Shown here: in pieces, positions 22,900 to 31,144 of the stretch
How the letters are laid out: each line of letters starts with the position of its first letter
Position numbering within the stretch: position 1 is the stretch's first letter
Assembly (NCBI RefSeq): GCF_900116375.1
Contig: NZ_UETB01000009.1
Coordinates: 1-64,000 of the forward strand
DNA: 64,000 bases
Direction: 5' to 3'
From: Georgenia satyanarayanai
GTDB taxonomy: Bacteria; Actinomycetota; Actinomycetes; Actinomycetales; Actinomycetaceae
Made by a program: the position numbers and the translations under genes
Notes under the pieces: model-generated
Told to the model about the DNA's origin: nothing
Databases searched by the model: none
What the model saw: the letters and a program-made list of their open reading frames with translations, nothing else

Positions 22900-23268
22900 T
22901 CAGGCGGCGTGGACGACGGCGTCGGGGCCGACGACGGCGAAGTCCGGCACGCGCACCTCGCCGGCGACCTTGGCGCCGTCACGCAGCCGCGCTCCGCGCC
23001 CGACGACGGCCCGCGGGCCGACGTGGGTGTTCTTGCCGAGCCGGGCTCGGGCGGCGACGACGGCCTCCCGGTCCACCCACGCACCGTCGTCGAGGTGCGC
23101 CTCGGCACCGACGCGGGCACCGGGGTCGACGTAGGCGGTGGGGGAGACCCAGGCCGTCGGGTGCACCTTCGCGCCGCGCTCGACGAGCCCACCACCGTGG
23201 GGGTGCTGGACGTAGCGCAGCATGGTGCCGTCGTCGTCCTCGAACTCGACATACTTGCGGCGGGCCAC
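22900..23268 (-). CDS. Left-handed beta-helix (hexapeptide repeat) protein
   Basis: 122 residues from a GTG at 23268 behind GGAGGAG. After a short acidic N-terminus (EFEDDDGTMLRYV), successive hexapeptide turns are visible (AKVHPTAWVSPTAYVDPGAR, then VGAEAHLDDGAWV, ARLGKNTHVG, ARLRDGAKV), as in acyltransferases and gamma-carbonic anhydrases. There is no obvious catalytic His cluster and the helix has only about five coils, so it may be structural or a small acyltransferase subunit. Function unassigned. Confidence 0.78.
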   Translation of the reverse strand: MARRKYVEFEDDDGTMLRYVQHPHGGGLVERGAKVHPTAWVSPTAYVDPGARVGAEAHLDDGAWVDREAVVAARARLGKNTHVGPRAVVGRGARLRDGAKVAGEVRVPDFAVVGPDAVVHAA

Positions 23269-23454
23269 GGTTCTCCTCCCGGGTACGGGTCGTGCTGTCA
23301 CCTGTCTCAACGGCCGCGGTCGCGCGCAGATTCCACGTCCGGGGCGCCGAGCGGTGTGAGATTGGCCGCTTCCCGCGCGCGCTGGCGAGCGTCGGCGGCG
23401 TGGCGCACGCTGGCCGGGCGGGCGCGACGTGCGCCGCCCGGGAAGGGAGCGAGG

Positions 23455-24375
23455 ATGGTCGACGTCGTCGTCGTGGGCCTGGTCTGCCGCGACATCGTCA
23501 TGACCGTGGACGAGCTGCCGGCGAGCGGTTCCGTCCCGGTGGGGACGCGGATCGAGACGCTCGGCGGTGCCGCCAACCAGGCCGTCGGTGCCCGCCAGCT
23601 CGGACTGTCCGCCGGGCTCGTGGGCGTGGTGGGGCAGGACACGGCTGCCGACCTCGTCCTGGACCAGGCGCGCCGGGACGGGATCGAGGTCTCCGGCGTC
23701 GTCCGCCGGGAGGGTGGCACCACACCGCTCGTCGTCGGCGTCGTCGAGGCCGACGCCACCCACCGCCTCCTCGAGCACGTGCCAGCCGAGGCGCTGCTGA
23801 CCCCGGCGGACGTCAGGGCCGGCGCGCCGATCGTCGGGGCCGCGCGCGCCGTCGTCGCCGACCTCCAGCAGCCCGACGACGCCGTCGCCGAGACGGTCCG
23901 TCTGGGCGCCGCGGCCGGTGCCCTCGTCGTCCTCGACGGCGCTCCGGACGACCCGGACGCGCTTGCCGACGTCTGGGACGGGGTGTCGGTGCTGCGCGCC
24001 GACGACGACGAGCTCGCCGCCTACGTCGGCAGCGTGCCCGAGGGGACGGACGCCGTCGTCGACGCCGCCCGTGAGCTCGTCGCGAGGGGCCCGGGGGTCG
24101 TCGCCCTGGGGGCCGGGCAGGCGGGCAACGTCGTCGCCTGGCGCGGCGGGGCGCGCGTCTTCCCGCGGCTCGGGGAGGAGCCCGTGGACGTGACGGGCGG
24201 GGGTGACGCCTTCGTCGCCGGGCTGCTGCGTGCCCTGCTCGACGGCGCGGACCCGGAGACGGCGGGGTGGTGGGCCTCGGCCGCCGCTGCGCTCACCGTG
24301 ACGAGGCTCGGCGGGCGCCCGGACCTCGACGCCGAGGCGGTCGCGAGGGAGGCCGAGCGGGCCGCGGGCCGTTGA
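23455..24375 (+). CDS. PfkB-family carbohydrate kinase
   Basis: 306 residues. N-terminal GLVCRDIVMTVDELPASGS and the substrate-binding ETLGGAANQAVGARQLG; C-terminal VDVTGGGDAFVAGLLRAL keeps the catalytic Asp of the GxGD motif. An ATP-dependent sugar kinase of ribokinase/fructokinase type is likely. ATG at 23455 has GGGAGCGAGG upstream. Followed by the diiron protein gene after 85 bases on the same strand. The substrate is not identifiable. Confidence 0.88.
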   Translation: MVDVVVVGLVCRDIVMTVDELPASGSVPVGTRIETLGGAANQAVGARQLGLSAGLVGVVGQDTAADLVLDQARRDGIEVSGVVRREGGTTPLVVGVVEADATHRLLEHVPAEALLTPADVRAGAPIVGAARAVVADLQQPDDAVAETVRLGAAAGALVVLDGAPDDPDALADVWDGVSVLRADDDELAAYVGSVPEGTDAVVDAARELVARGPGVVALGAGQAGNVVAWRGGARVFPRLGEEPVDVTGGGDAFVAGLLRALLDGADPETAGWWASAAAALTVTRLGGRPDLDAEAVAREAERAAGR

Positions 24376-24460
24376 GGCACGAGATGCAGGCCGCGGGCAC
24401 CGGTGGCACTCTCGGACCGACCGGGAAGGGCCCCGGTGGACCCGCGAAGGAGAGCCCCAG

Positions 24461-25537
24461 GTGAAGAGCGCCGTCATGTCGCACGCCTCCGTCGAGCCTG
24501 CGGAGGCACCGACGCTGCCCGTCACGCCCCGCGGCGAGGTCAGCGCGACCCTCCTCGACGTGCTGCTGCGCGGGGCGGACCCGGGGACGCTGGAGAACCT
24601 GGGCCGCGCCGCGGGCGCCCGCACCACCGACGCCGTGCGCGACGACGACGTCCAGCTCAGCCTCTTCCTCCTCTACGCGCTCAGCTACGGCACCTTCGAC
24701 CAGCTCGGCGCCGAGCACGAGTGGAGCCCCGAGCTCGTGCGTCTGCGGACCGACCTCGAGAAGGCCTTCGAGGCCGCGCTGCGCGAGCAGGTGCTCGTGC
24801 CGCCCGCCCCCGAGCCGCGGGTCTCGGCCGTCGCGGACGCGCTCTTCACGCTGACGGCCGAGCCGAGTGGCCCCTCGCTGGCCAAGTTCGTGGCCAGGAG
24901 GGCGAGCCACGAGCAGATCATCGAGATGCTCGTCCAGCGCAGCGTCTACACGCTGCGTGAGGCGGACCCGCACACGTGGGCGGTCCCGCGGCTCACCGGT
25001 CGTGCCAAGGCGGCACTCGTGGAGATCCAGGCCGACGAGTACGGCGGGGGTCACCCCGATCGCGTCCACCAGCACATCTACGCCGCCACCCTGCGCGGGA
25101 CGGGGCTGAGCGCGGAGTACGGCGCCTACGTCGACCACGTCCCGGCGATCACGCTCGCCTCCTTCAACCTCATGTCGATGTTCGGGCTCAACCGCCGATT
25201 CCTCGGCGCGATCGTCGGGCACCTCGCCGCCTACGAGATGACCGCCTCGATCCCCTGCCGCCTCTACGCCGACGGGATGCGCCGCCACGGCATGCCCGAG
25301 GAGGTCACCCACTACTTCGACGAGCACGTCGAGGCCGACGCCGTCCACGAGCAGATCGCCGCCCGGGACCTCGCCGGCGCGCTGGCCGAGGACCGTCCCG
25401 AGCTCACCGCCGACATCATGTTCGGCGCCGCCGCGTGCCTCGCCGTCGACGGCGCGATGGGCGACCACATGCTGCGGGCGTGGAAGGCGGGGGAGTCCTC
25501 CCTCCTCCGGCCGCTGGCCCACGACGTGGCCGCGTGA
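24461..25537 (+). CDS. Iron-containing redox enzyme family protein (haem-oxygenase-like diiron fold)
   Basis: 358 residues, mostly helical. Candidate metal ligands are in VEIQADEYGGGHPDRVHQH (E, D/E, H) and THYFDEHVEADAVHEQI (E/H pairs), as in haem-oxygenase-like diiron oxidases/oxygenases (HDO). GTG at 24461 has AAGGAGAG upstream. The stop overlaps the GTG of a CDGSH iron-sulfur protein, indicating coupling and possibly an electron-transfer partner (inference). HDO members perform varied oxidations such as N-oxygenation and fatty-acid decarboxylation; the reaction here is unknown. Confidence 0.85.
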   Translation: MKSAVMSHASVEPAEAPTLPVTPRGEVSATLLDVLLRGADPGTLENLGRAAGARTTDAVRDDDVQLSLFLLYALSYGTFDQLGAEHEWSPELVRLRTDLEKAFEAALREQVLVPPAPEPRVSAVADALFTLTAEPSGPSLAKFVARRASHEQIIEMLVQRSVYTLREADPHTWAVPRLTGRAKAALVEIQADEYGGGHPDRVHQHIYAATLRGTGLSAEYGAYVDHVPAITLASFNLMSMFGLNRRFLGAIVGHLAAYEMTASIPCRLYADGMRRHGMPEEVTHYFDEHVEADAVHEQIAARDLAGALAEDRPELTADIMFGAAACLAVDGAMGDHMLRAWKAGESSLLRPLAHDVAA

Positions 25538-25770
25538 GGGGGCACGACGACGTGCGCCGCGACGACGACGAGGTGACGATCACCGCCTACCCGAACGGTC
25601 CGCTCATCGTGCGCGGGGACGCGACCATCCTCGACGTCGAGGGGCGGGCGATGCCCCGGACCCGCAAGACCGTCGCACTGTGCCGCTGCGGGGCCTCGAC
25701 CATCAAGCCGCTGTGCGACGGCAGCCACAAGCTCGTGGGCTTCTGCACGCAGGAGCCCGCGGGCGGCTGA
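25534..25770 (+). CDS. CDGSH-type [2Fe-2S] protein
   Basis: 78 residues. The cluster motif CRCGASTIKPLCDGSH (about residues 51-66) contains the three Cys and one His that ligate a mitoNEET-type 2Fe-2S centre. A beta-rich N-terminus (VTITAYPNGPLIVRGD) is typical of bacterial single-CDGSH proteins. GTG overlaps the previous stop as GTGA. A redox partner for the diiron protein is the simplest reading. Confidence 0.9.
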   Translation: MRGHDDVRRDDDEVTITAYPNGPLIVRGDATILDVEGRAMPRTRKTVALCRCGASTIKPLCDGSHKLVGFCTQEPAGG

Positions 25771-25813
25771 CAACGCGCGCGGCGACCTGGAGGGCGCGGG
25801 TAGCGTCACGACC

Positions 25814-26710
25814 ATGAGCATCGCGCTGCCCGACTCCGTCATCGCCGCCGAGGGGGAGGGTGACCTGCCCGTCCTGCGGGTGGCCACGGCCCTCGCCACC
25901 GGGGAGGTCTACCTCCACGGCGCGCACGTCACCGCGTGGACGCCCGCCGGCGCCGACCCCGTCCTGTGGGTGAGCGGCTCCGCCCGCTTCGGCCCCGGTG
26001 AGGCGATCCGCGGTGGCGTGCCGATCTGCTTCCCGTGGTTCGGGACCGGTCGCGAGCCGGGCCTCGCCCCGCCCGCGCACGGTTTCGCGCGGCTGGCACC
26101 GTGGCGGCTCGTCGCCGCGGAGGAGCACGACGACGGCGCGGTGACGCTCACCCTCGAGCTCACCGCTGCGGACGTCGCCGACGTACCGGCTGCCGCCGCC
26201 TGGCCGCACCCCTTCACCGCCACCTACGCCGTCACCTTCGGCCGCGAGCTCACCTTGGCCCTGACCGTGGAGAACACCGGCGAGGGCGAGATCTCCTACG
26301 AGGAGGCGCTCCACACCTACCTCGCCGTCGCAGACGTGCGGACGACGACGGTCCAGGGCCTCGACGGCGCCACCTACCTCGACAAGGCGGCCGACGGGGG
26401 CCCCGAGCCGGAGACCCAGCGCGGGGACGTCACCTTCACCGCCGAGACGGACCGCGTCTACGACAGCGCGGGCACCGCCGTCGTCGTCGACGAGTCCGCC
26501 GGCCGCCGCATCGGGATCGACAAGGACGGCTCGGCCCACACCGTCGTGTGGAACCCCTGGACGGACAAGGCCGCCTCCATGCCCGACTACGGCGACGACG
26601 AGTGGCCGACGATGGTGTGCGTCGAGACGGCCAACGCCCTCGACGCCGCCATCACCCTCGCACCGGGTGAGCGCCACACGATGACCGCCCGGTACGCCGT
26701 CACCCGGTAG
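25814..26710 (+). CDS. D-hexose-6-phosphate mutarotase (aldose 1-epimerase family)
   Basis: 298 residues, beta-sandwich mutarotase. Conserved blocks: LHGAHVTAWTP, GVPICFPWFG, PAHGFARLAPW with the substrate His, ALHTYLAVAD, and VWNPWTDKAASMPDYGDDEW near the C-terminus. It interconverts anomers of hexose-6-phosphates; relatives are YeaD-like. It is a separate transcription unit 44 bases after the CDGSH gene and ends before a large palindrome. Confidence 0.92.
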   Translation: MSIALPDSVIAAEGEGDLPVLRVATALATGEVYLHGAHVTAWTPAGADPVLWVSGSARFGPGEAIRGGVPICFPWFGTGREPGLAPPAHGFARLAPWRLVAAEEHDDGAVTLTLELTAADVADVPAAAAWPHPFTATYAVTFGRELTLALTVENTGEGEISYEEALHTYLAVADVRTTTVQGLDGATYLDKAADGGPEPETQRGDVTFTAETDRVYDSAGTAVVVDESAGRRIGIDKDGSAHTVVWNPWTDKAASMPDYGDDEWPTMVCVETANALDAAITLAPGERHTMTARYAVTR

Positions 26711-26758
26711 CCCTCCGCCCGCGGCGGGGAGGCGGGCGGGCCGGGGAGCGTTGTTCGC

Positions 26759-26799
26759 AGACGTCCAGCTGAGTCACCGGGTGACTCAGCTGGACGTCT
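26759..26799. terminator. 41-bp perfect palindrome between convergent genes
   Basis: 20-bp arms (26759-26778 and 26780-26799) with a single central base, between the mutarotase and the minus-strand XRE gene. The arms share CAGCTGAGT with the palindrome at 52261-52303. Probably a bidirectional terminator. Confidence 0.75.
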
Positions 26800-26836
26800 C
26801 GAGACCACATGTCCTCCCGGCCGCCCCGGGAGCGCG

Positions 26837-27334
26837 TCAGAGCCAGCGCCGCTCCTCGCCGGGGGCGTAGGTGAGCCGTTCGCCCCGGTATGGCCTGAAC
26901 CGCGGGAAGGGAGAACCCTCGGCCGTCCATGTCGGTTGCGGCCCGCACTCTCCGGTGCCCATCTCCTCGTGGAACACCCACCAGCGCGGGTGCAGGCTCC
27001 CGGGCCTGACCGACCGCACCTCGTGGTGTGCCGGGAACCGGCGGCCCGAGCGGTCCCGCGCGCGCAGGTCGGTCATGCTCCAGGCGCCGACGGGCTGTCC
27101 GTCCGTATCGACGACGGCCAGGACGTACCCGGCCGTGGCGAGCAGGCTCGTGACCGTGCGGAGCGAGGACGCCAGCGGGGACCGTTCGAGGCGCGCGATC
27201 GTCGGCTGCGGGACGCCCACCAGCTCTGCCAGGCCGCGCTGGCTCAGACCCTGGTCGCGGCGGTACGCCCGCAGTGCCAGCCCGATCTGCTCGTCGACGG
27301 GGACCGCCCGCCGCGGCCGCTCGAGGTTCGCCAT
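26837..27334 (-). CDS. XRE-family DNA-binding protein
   Basis: 165 residues. An N-terminal helix-turn-helix (LRAYRRDQGLSQRGLAELVG, then VPQPTIARLERS, about residues 22-53) with a second half of unknown fold rich in Trp and Pro (RPGSLHPRWWVFHEEMG). ATG at 27334 chosen; longer in-frame reading upstream is shadow. It is divergent from the GNAT gene. Target genes unknown; XRE proteins of this size are often autoregulatory or antitoxin-like, but no toxin partner is adjacent. Confidence 0.8.
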   Translation of the reverse strand: MANLERPRRAVPVDEQIGLALRAYRRDQGLSQRGLAELVGVPQPTIARLERSPLASSLRTVTSLLATAGYVLAVVDTDGQPVGAWSMTDLRARDRSGRRFPAHHEVRSVRPGSLHPRWWVFHEEMGTGECGPQPTWTAEGSPFPRFRPYRGERLTYAPGEERRWL

Positions 27335-27415
27335 GACGCCCAGGGTGCCTCTCCGCTGCAGCGGGTGACACCGGCCGGGGCGGACGTGGGGGAAGGACGG
27401 GGCACACTGACGGGT

Positions 27416-27877
27416 GTGGAGCACACCGGCGATGCGGACGTGGAGGTCCGCGACGCCACGCCCGGGGACGTGCCGCTGCTGGAGCGGGTGCTGCCCGGCA
27501 ACCACGCGCAGCAGCTGGCCAACGCCGCGGCCGGGCGACGGACCTTCCTCGTCGCCCGGTGCGGGGAGGAACCGGTGGGGACCGCCGTCGTGCGCTGGAC
27601 CGGGCTGCCCGTGGACGGTCACGGCGCCGTGGCCGAGATCGGCTCGCTCGAGGTCGTGCCGGCGCGGCGCGGGGAGGGCATCGGCCGCCTGCTCGTCGTG
27701 GCCGCCGAGCAGCGGGTGCGCCGGCGCGGCGGAACGGCGGCGGCGATCGTCGTCGCCGAGGACAACGGTGACGCCCGCCGCCTGTACGAGCGGCTCGGCT
27801 ACCGCGAGACCGGTGCGCGGCGAGCCGTCGCCGGCGGCGCGGGGCTGCTGCTCGTGCGCGCCCTCGCGGGCGACTGA
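27416..27877 (+). CDS. GNAT-family N-acetyltransferase
   Basis: 153 residues. VRDATPGDVPLLERVLP is the usual GNAT opening; EIGSLEVVPARRGEGIGRLL holds the acetyl-CoA pyrophosphate loop (R/Q-x-x-G-x-G/A) and NGDARRLYERLGYRETG is the C-terminal motif. GTG at 27416 is the first start matching the domain. It ends 3 bases before the convergent DedA stop. Substrate unknown. Confidence 0.87.
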   Translation: MEHTGDADVEVRDATPGDVPLLERVLPGNHAQQLANAAAGRRTFLVARCGEEPVGTAVVRWTGLPVDGHGAVAEIGSLEVVPARRGEGIGRLLVVAAEQRVRRRGGTAAAIVVAEDNGDARRLYERLGYRETGARRAVAGGAGLLLVRALAGD

Positions 27878-27879
27878 GC

Positions 27880-28557
27880 TCAGCAGACTCCTTCCAGCAC
27901 CCGCCCGGTGGGCACCGGCTCGGTCGGGCACGGCTCGGGCACGGTGACGGCTGCGGCGCGGGTGCGGGCCCGGCGGCGCAGCACGAGCAGCCCGGAGGCC
28001 AGGACGATCACCGCGAGCACGACCCAGCCCAGCCGGCCGAGGGAGGTCGCGACAGCCGGCAGCGCCTGGCCGGCCAGTCCACCGGCGCCCAGCCACAGGG
28101 CGGCCCACAGGAGGCTGCCCGCCACCGAGCCGGCGAGGAAGCGGGCGTAGCGCATCCGGGCGGCACCGGCCGCGGCCGGCATCAGCGTGCGGACGAGGGG
28201 GAGCAGCCGGCTCACGACGAGCGCGGTCGCGCCCCGCCGCCGGGCGAGCTGCGCCGCGTCGTCCCAGTGCGCGGCGCCGATCCGGCGCACGACGCGGGAC
28301 CCGCGCAGCTGGGTGCCGTATCGGCGCCCGACGACGTAGCCGATGTGGTCGGCCGCGGAGGCGGCGAGCGTGACGACGACAAGGGCGAGGGTGACCTGCA
28401 CGGGGGTGCGCGCGGCCGCGCCGAGCACGAGCACCCCGAGCTCGCCGGGCACCAGCACGCCCAGGCCGAGGGCGGACTCGGCCAGGGCGAGCAGGGCACT
28501 GACGGCGAGGAGCGCGGGGCTGAAGGCCTCGGGCAGCGCGGTGATGAGGTCCACCAT
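27880..28557 (-). CDS. DedA-family membrane protein
   Basis: 225 residues with several hydrophobic helices. Conserved DedA/SNARE-associated features: LGLGVLVPGELGVLVLG, DHIGYVVGRRYG, and the basic SRLLPLVRTLMPAAAGAARM (the FxRFxPxxRxxxPxxAG-like motif). The family is linked to undecaprenyl-phosphate or phospholipid flipping and to envelope homeostasis. Convergent with the GNAT gene; no partner is evident. Confidence 0.9.
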   Translation of the reverse strand: MVDLITALPEAFSPALLAVSALLALAESALGLGVLVPGELGVLVLGAAARTPVQVTLALVVVTLAASAADHIGYVVGRRYGTQLRGSRVVRRIGAAHWDDAAQLARRRGATALVVSRLLPLVRTLMPAAAGAARMRYARFLAGSVAGSLLWAALWLGAGGLAGQALPAVATSLGRLGWVVLAVIVLASGLLVLRRRARTRAAAVTVPEPCPTEPVPTGRVLEGVC

Positions 28558-28687
28558 GGTTCCAGCGAATCGTGAGTGGGTGGCGGTCGGTATCCGGGGT
28601 GACCCTGGTCGGACCCTGGGGCGTGCTCAGGGTGTGGTCCGGGCCGGGCACCAGCCTGGTGGCCGAGCCCGTCGCCGGACAACGGAT

Positions 28688-28831
28688 TTAGCGGCGCCGG
28701 CGGCCGGGCCAGCCGATCGTCGTGCGCGGCTTGCGGGGCCGGCTCGGGGAGAGGCGCTGGACGAGAGCGAAGTCGGCCATCGTCAGGCCCGAGCTGCGGG
28801 CGGCGAGGTCGTGGAGCAGGTGGGGGTCCAT
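28688..28831 (-). CDS. Small protein, MDPHLL family (47 aa)
   Basis: 47 residues starting MDPHLLHDLAARSSGLTMADF and ending in a basic Arg/Pro-rich tail. ATG at 28831 with AAAGGAA upstream, 11 bases after the MFS stop on the same strand, so it is likely co-expressed. The first 22 residues resemble those of the 65-aa protein at 30865-31062, which argues that both are real genes. Function unknown. Confidence 0.65.
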   Translation of the reverse strand: MDPHLLHDLAARSSGLTMADFALVQRLSPSRPRKPRTTIGWPGRRRR

Positions 28832-28842
28832 GACGGTTCCTT

Positions 28843-30090
28843 TCAGTGGGTCGGGCGGGCGGCACGCAGGGCGAGCGCACCGGCGGCGAGGACGCCGGCG
28901 ATGGTGGCGGCGACGAGCACGCGGTAGTCGACGACACCGACGACCGCCGCCGCGCCGAGCGTGACGAGCGTCTGGGGGAGGTTGAGGGCGACGTTCGTCG
29001 CCGCGGACACGCGGCCCTGAAGGCGGGCCGGTGTCATCCGCTGGCGCAGGGTGATGAAGGCGACGATCGCCCACGGGACACCGAGGCCGAGGACGGTGAG
29101 GCCGGCGGCGGCGACGGCCAGCGTCACCGCCACGGGCGCGTCGAGGGCGCCGACGAGGAGCAGGGGCACCATGCCCAGCGCCATGGCCCCGAGCCCGGCG
29201 GCGACGGCCCTCGGCTCGCCGAGGCGGGTGAGGACCCGGGCGGCGGTGAGCCCACCGACGACGGCCCCGACGCCCTGGAGGCTGACGAACACCCCGAGCA
29301 GGGCCGCGTCCACGCCCAGCCCCTGCTCCATGAGCGGGAAGACCGCGACGTTGACGAGCCCGGTCGCCCCGGTGGCGACGGCGAGGGCGACGGTGAGGGC
29401 GCCGAGCGGTGCGGTGGCGAGCAGGTGGCGCAGGCCCGCCGACAGCTCGGGCCAGAACCGGGCGTCCGCCTGCGGCTCGGGCGGCGTCTCGAGGACCTCG
29501 ACCCTGGTGAGCAGCACGGCGGTGACCGCGAAGCAGGTACCGGTCAGTGCGATGACGGCGAGCGGGCCCGCGGCGACGTAGAGCGCGGTGCCGAGGAGCG
29601 GGGAGACGAGCCGGAAGGCCTGGTCCACCGTCGAGAGCAGACCGTTGCCGCCAGGCAGCTCGTCGTCGTCCAGGAGGTCGCGGACGAGCCCGGACTGCGC
29701 CGAGGCGGTGACGTAGCCCATCGCGCCGTAGACGACGGTGACGACGTAGACCAGCCAGACGTCGCCGGCGTCGCGGACGAGGGCGAGGGCGAGGACCGCC
29801 GGCACCATGAGGCCGTTGCCCGCGGCGAGGAGCGTCCTGCGCGACATCCGGTCGGCGAGCTGCCCGATGAAGGGGGCGAGCAGCGTCGGCAGTCCGAGGG
29901 CGACGAAGACGGAGGCGGCGGCGCCGTCCGAGCCGGTGAGCTCCTTGACCCAGACGGCGAGCATCAACCACAGGGCGCTGTCGGCCGCGTTGGTGAAGAC
30001 CCACGCGACCGTCAGCTGCCGAAAGCCGCGCCGCTCCAGGGCAGCGGGACCGCGACGACGCTGCACGGTGGTGGTGTCGAGCCGGGCCAT
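28843..30090 (-). CDS. Major facilitator superfamily exporter
   Basis: 415 residues, about 12 transmembrane helices. The loop GQLADRMSRRTLLAAGN is the MFS motif A, and the C-terminal half contains a matching ARVLTRLGEPRAVAAG. It resembles drug/enterobactin-type exporters. ATG at 30090 chosen over an upstream Met ten codons earlier. A helix-turn-helix regulator precedes it on the same strand, with a 24-bp palindrome in between, so regulated efflux of an unknown compound is likely. Confidence 0.9.
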   Translation of the reverse strand: MARLDTTTVQRRRGPAALERRGFRQLTVAWVFTNAADSALWLMLAVWVKELTGSDGAAASVFVALGLPTLLAPFIGQLADRMSRRTLLAAGNGLMVPAVLALALVRDAGDVWLVYVVTVVYGAMGYVTASAQSGLVRDLLDDDELPGGNGLLSTVDQAFRLVSPLLGTALYVAAGPLAVIALTGTCFAVTAVLLTRVEVLETPPEPQADARFWPELSAGLRHLLATAPLGALTVALAVATGATGLVNVAVFPLMEQGLGVDAALLGVFVSLQGVGAVVGGLTAARVLTRLGEPRAVAAGLGAMALGMVPLLLVGALDAPVAVTLAVAAAGLTVLGLGVPWAIVAFITLRQRMTPARLQGRVSAATNVALNLPQTLVTLGAAAVVGVVDYRVLVAATIAGVLAAGALALRAARPTH

Positions 30091-30142
30091 GGGTCCGTCC
30101 TTCTCTCGGGCTGGTGGCACCGACAGTAGACCCTAAAGAAGT

Positions 30143-30166
30143 CTTGCACAAGAGAACTTGTGCAAG
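30143..30166. promoter_or_regulatory. Operator-like palindrome upstream of the MFS exporter
   Basis: CTTGCACAAG-AGAA-CTTGTGCAAG, a perfect 10-bp inverted repeat 53 bases before the MFS ATG, with a third similar half-site (CATTGTGCAG) just beyond. A likely site for the regulator encoded at 30239-30817. Confidence 0.7.
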
Positions 30167-30238
30167 AGGCATTGTGCAGCGGAGGAGGGCATGCGTCAGC
30201 GCCCCGGCCGCGTGCGGCGGGGCCGGGAGCCGGCGCCG

Positions 30239-30817
30239 TCAGGCGTCGCGCGTGGGCTGCTCCGAGTGGATCGTCGACATGACGCGCACCCGGCGCGCCC
30301 CCTCGGGGCGCAGCGCCGGGTCGTCACGCTCCTCGAAGCGCCCGAGCAGCTCCTGGATCTGGTCGGCCACCTCGGCGGCCTCCTGGGCTGTGGCCCAGAA
30401 GCTGCCGCCCATGAGCCGGGTCGCCTCGATCCACTCCGGCGGCTCCTCACCGAGCCGTTCCACCGCCGCCCACAGCCCCTGGGCGCGCTGCTGAAAGGTG
30501 AGACGGGCCAGCTCGGCGGTCGCCTGGACAGAGCCCGGGACCTCGGGGTCGATCTCCGTCGCGTACCCGCCGCGGGACACTGTTCGCCAGGGCTTCTCCC
30601 GGCCGCGCGCCTCGGCGCGCTCGATGAACCCGTACTTCTCGAGCATGCGCAGGTGGAAGGAGCAGCTCGCCACGGACTCCCCGGTCAGCTCGGCGCACTG
30701 GGTGGCGGTGAGCTCTCCCTGCTCACCGAGGATGTCGAGGAGGCGCAGCCGCAGGGGGTGGGAGAGCGCGCGGATGCGTTCGGGCTCGTTGATGAGCTGC
30801 TGCTCGCGCGCTGCCAT
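30239..30817 (-). CDS. Winged helix-turn-helix (ArsR-like) regulator
   Basis: 192 residues. N-terminal wHTH: RIRALSHPLRLRLLDILGEQ, then ELTATQCAELTG and CSFHLRMLEKYGFIERAE. The C-terminal 100 residues are helical (LARLTFQQRAQGLWAAVERL) and probably form a dimerisation/ligand domain. No metal-binding cysteine cluster, so a small-molecule ligand is likelier. It is immediately upstream of the MFS exporter on the same strand, so local control of that exporter is inferred. Confidence 0.87.
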   Translation of the reverse strand: MAAREQQLINEPERIRALSHPLRLRLLDILGEQGELTATQCAELTGESVASCSFHLRMLEKYGFIERAEARGREKPWRTVSRGGYATEIDPEVPGSVQATAELARLTFQQRAQGLWAAVERLGEEPPEWIEATRLMGGSFWATAQEAAEVADQIQELLGRFEERDDPALRPEGARRVRVMSTIHSEQPTRDA

Positions 30818-30864
30818 GTGGCCACCTTAGGCGGCCCTGCGCGGGGAGTCGTGAGTCACCGCCG

Positions 30865-31062
30865 CTACCGGGTGACGAGCGCGACGGCGGTCAGTGACGG
30901 AGCGACGACCCCGAGCGTCGTGCTCACGGCCAGGGTGGCCCGGTGCCGGTGGGTCGGTGAGCGGCGGGCACGGTCGGCCGGGACGCGCTGACGGCGGGTG
31001 AAGTCGTCGAGGGTCGTGCCGACGCTGTGGGCGGCGAAGCTGTCGAGCAGGTGCGGGTCCAT
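30865..31062 (-). CDS. Small protein, MDPHLL family (65 aa)
   Basis: 65 residues: MDPHLLDSFAAHSVGTTLDDF followed by a basic stretch and a hydrophobic C-terminal segment (TLAVSTTLGVVAPSLTAVAL) that may span or touch the membrane. ATG at 31062 with GGAGGG upstream. It is divergent from the WYL regulator and paralogous at its N-terminus to the 47-aa protein at 28688-28831. Function unknown. Confidence 0.65.
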   Translation of the reverse strand: MDPHLLDSFAAHSVGTTLDDFTRRQRVPADRARRSPTHRHRATLAVSTTLGVVAPSLTAVALVTR

Positions 31063-31144
31063 GGGACGTCCCTCCAGGCGAAACGGGCATTCCCCACGCT
31101 AGGAGGCGTACCGGACACGGAGTGTCCGCTGCTCCCGCCATGAT

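Noticed and set aside
26837-27334. Toxin-antitoxin module
   Set aside because: Only the XRE protein is present; neighbours are a mutarotase and a GNAT enzyme without toxin-like pairing (the GNAT is divergent, not co-transcribed).
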